Shown: one piece after another, positions 63,561 to 64,000 of the stretch
How positions within the stretch are numbered: the first letter of the stretch is position 1
How the letters are laid out: each line of letters opens with the position of its first letter
Assembly: GCF_963576615.1 (NCBI RefSeq)
Contig: NC_088711.1
Coordinates: 36,568,121 to 36,632,120, forward strand
Direction of reading: 5' to 3'
From: Watersipora subatra
Lineage: Eukaryota; Bryozoa; Gymnolaemata; Cheilostomatida; Watersiporidae
Length of the DNA stretch: 64,000 nucleotides
Made by a program: the position numbers and the translations under genes
Notes under the pieces: generated by a model
Seen by the model: only the letters and a program-made list of their open reading frames with translations
The model's database searches: none
Told to the model about the DNA's origin: nothing

Positions 63561-64000
63561 CATGAATTCTCGTGAATTTCAACTTCAAAACCATTGCAAA
63601 TCAAAAGTATATGATATGAAATATAGGGATTTATTTACAAGATAGTAAAATACTAGTAATCCTACTCAACATACACGTAAGATGGATCAAACACAAAGTC
63701 CTATTCTTCACCATTCAAATTGTCATCACTAGGATTCTCTTTAGGAATAACGTGTTTTTGTTAAATTTAATGCTTTCTCTGTAGTACCTGCCTACAAGCC
63801 CAAACTTCGGTAACCCATTTGACAACTCACTATTGTCCAACTATCCTTGTTCTTGTACAAAATAATTATTTTGCAATCAAGATTCAAGATTCCAAGAATC
63901 AAGATTCCTAACAAAGACCCATCTTGAGGCATGACTTTTCTGTTAAAAATGTACATATTATCAAAACTGGCATTATTGGAGAGGCGGGCCAATACGATGG
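63561..64000. other. No recognisable feature
   Basis: AT-rich to the end of the window. A short direct repeat, CAAGATTC followed by CAAGATTCC and CAAGAATCAAGATTCC, lies at about 63,876-63,909. Confidence 0.4.

Overview
This window reads as a piece of an AT-rich animal nuclear genome, most likely a lophotrochozoan and perhaps a mollusc. The reasons are intron-type splice signals, a tRNA-derived SINE, a decayed non-LTR retrotransposon, several long inverted-repeat elements, and frequent short TACATGTA-type palindromes (an impression from reading, not a count). There are no bacterial operons, no rRNA genes and no CRISPR arrays.

Positions 1 to about 36,745 are one uninterrupted satellite array of a 48-bp unit, about 765 copies, entering from outside the window. 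The whole array keeps its 48-bp register except for one net 1-bp deletion near 11,131. It carries several layers of duplication: a tandem 6,816-bp (142-unit) higher-order repeat at about 17.7-24.5 and 24.5-31.4 kb, an older indel-bearing relative at about 2.2-11.0 kb, a block at offset 7,632 bp, and small nested blocks at 31.3-36 kb. Many 16-codon-periodic open frames occur in it, but they are interrupted by unit variants that create TAA, so I treat the array as non-coding.

On the right shoulder of the array, a minus-strand coding exon (36,921-36,789, 44 codons plus 1 nt) begins with a well-placed ATG and ends in a good splice donor. Its intron would run straight into the satellite. If this is right, the whole visible array is the first coding intron of an unrecognised gene. 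A 17-bp minisatellite and an 11-bp perfect hairpin lie just upstream of that exon.

From 37.5 to 54 kb lies gene-poor DNA: pogo/Tigger-like terminal sequence, an LTR-like block, a 28-bp minisatellite, a broken CR1/Jockey-type reverse transcriptase on the minus strand, a 1.2-kb fold-back element, a 43-bp tandem repeat, a diverged three-copy repeat, a tRNA-derived SINE and a second large inverted repeat. One weak minus-strand exon candidate is at 50.7-50.8 kb.

From 54.8 to 58.4 kb a single very long exon encodes up to 1,184 residues of a hydrophilic, largely disordered protein with a predicted N-myristoylation start. It is the only large gene in the window, and I do not recognise its family. 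The last 5.6 kb hold a third fold-back element (61.43-62.23 kb), a possible further exon at 62.67 kb, and a coding-like relic with one internal stop (63.03-63.56 kb).
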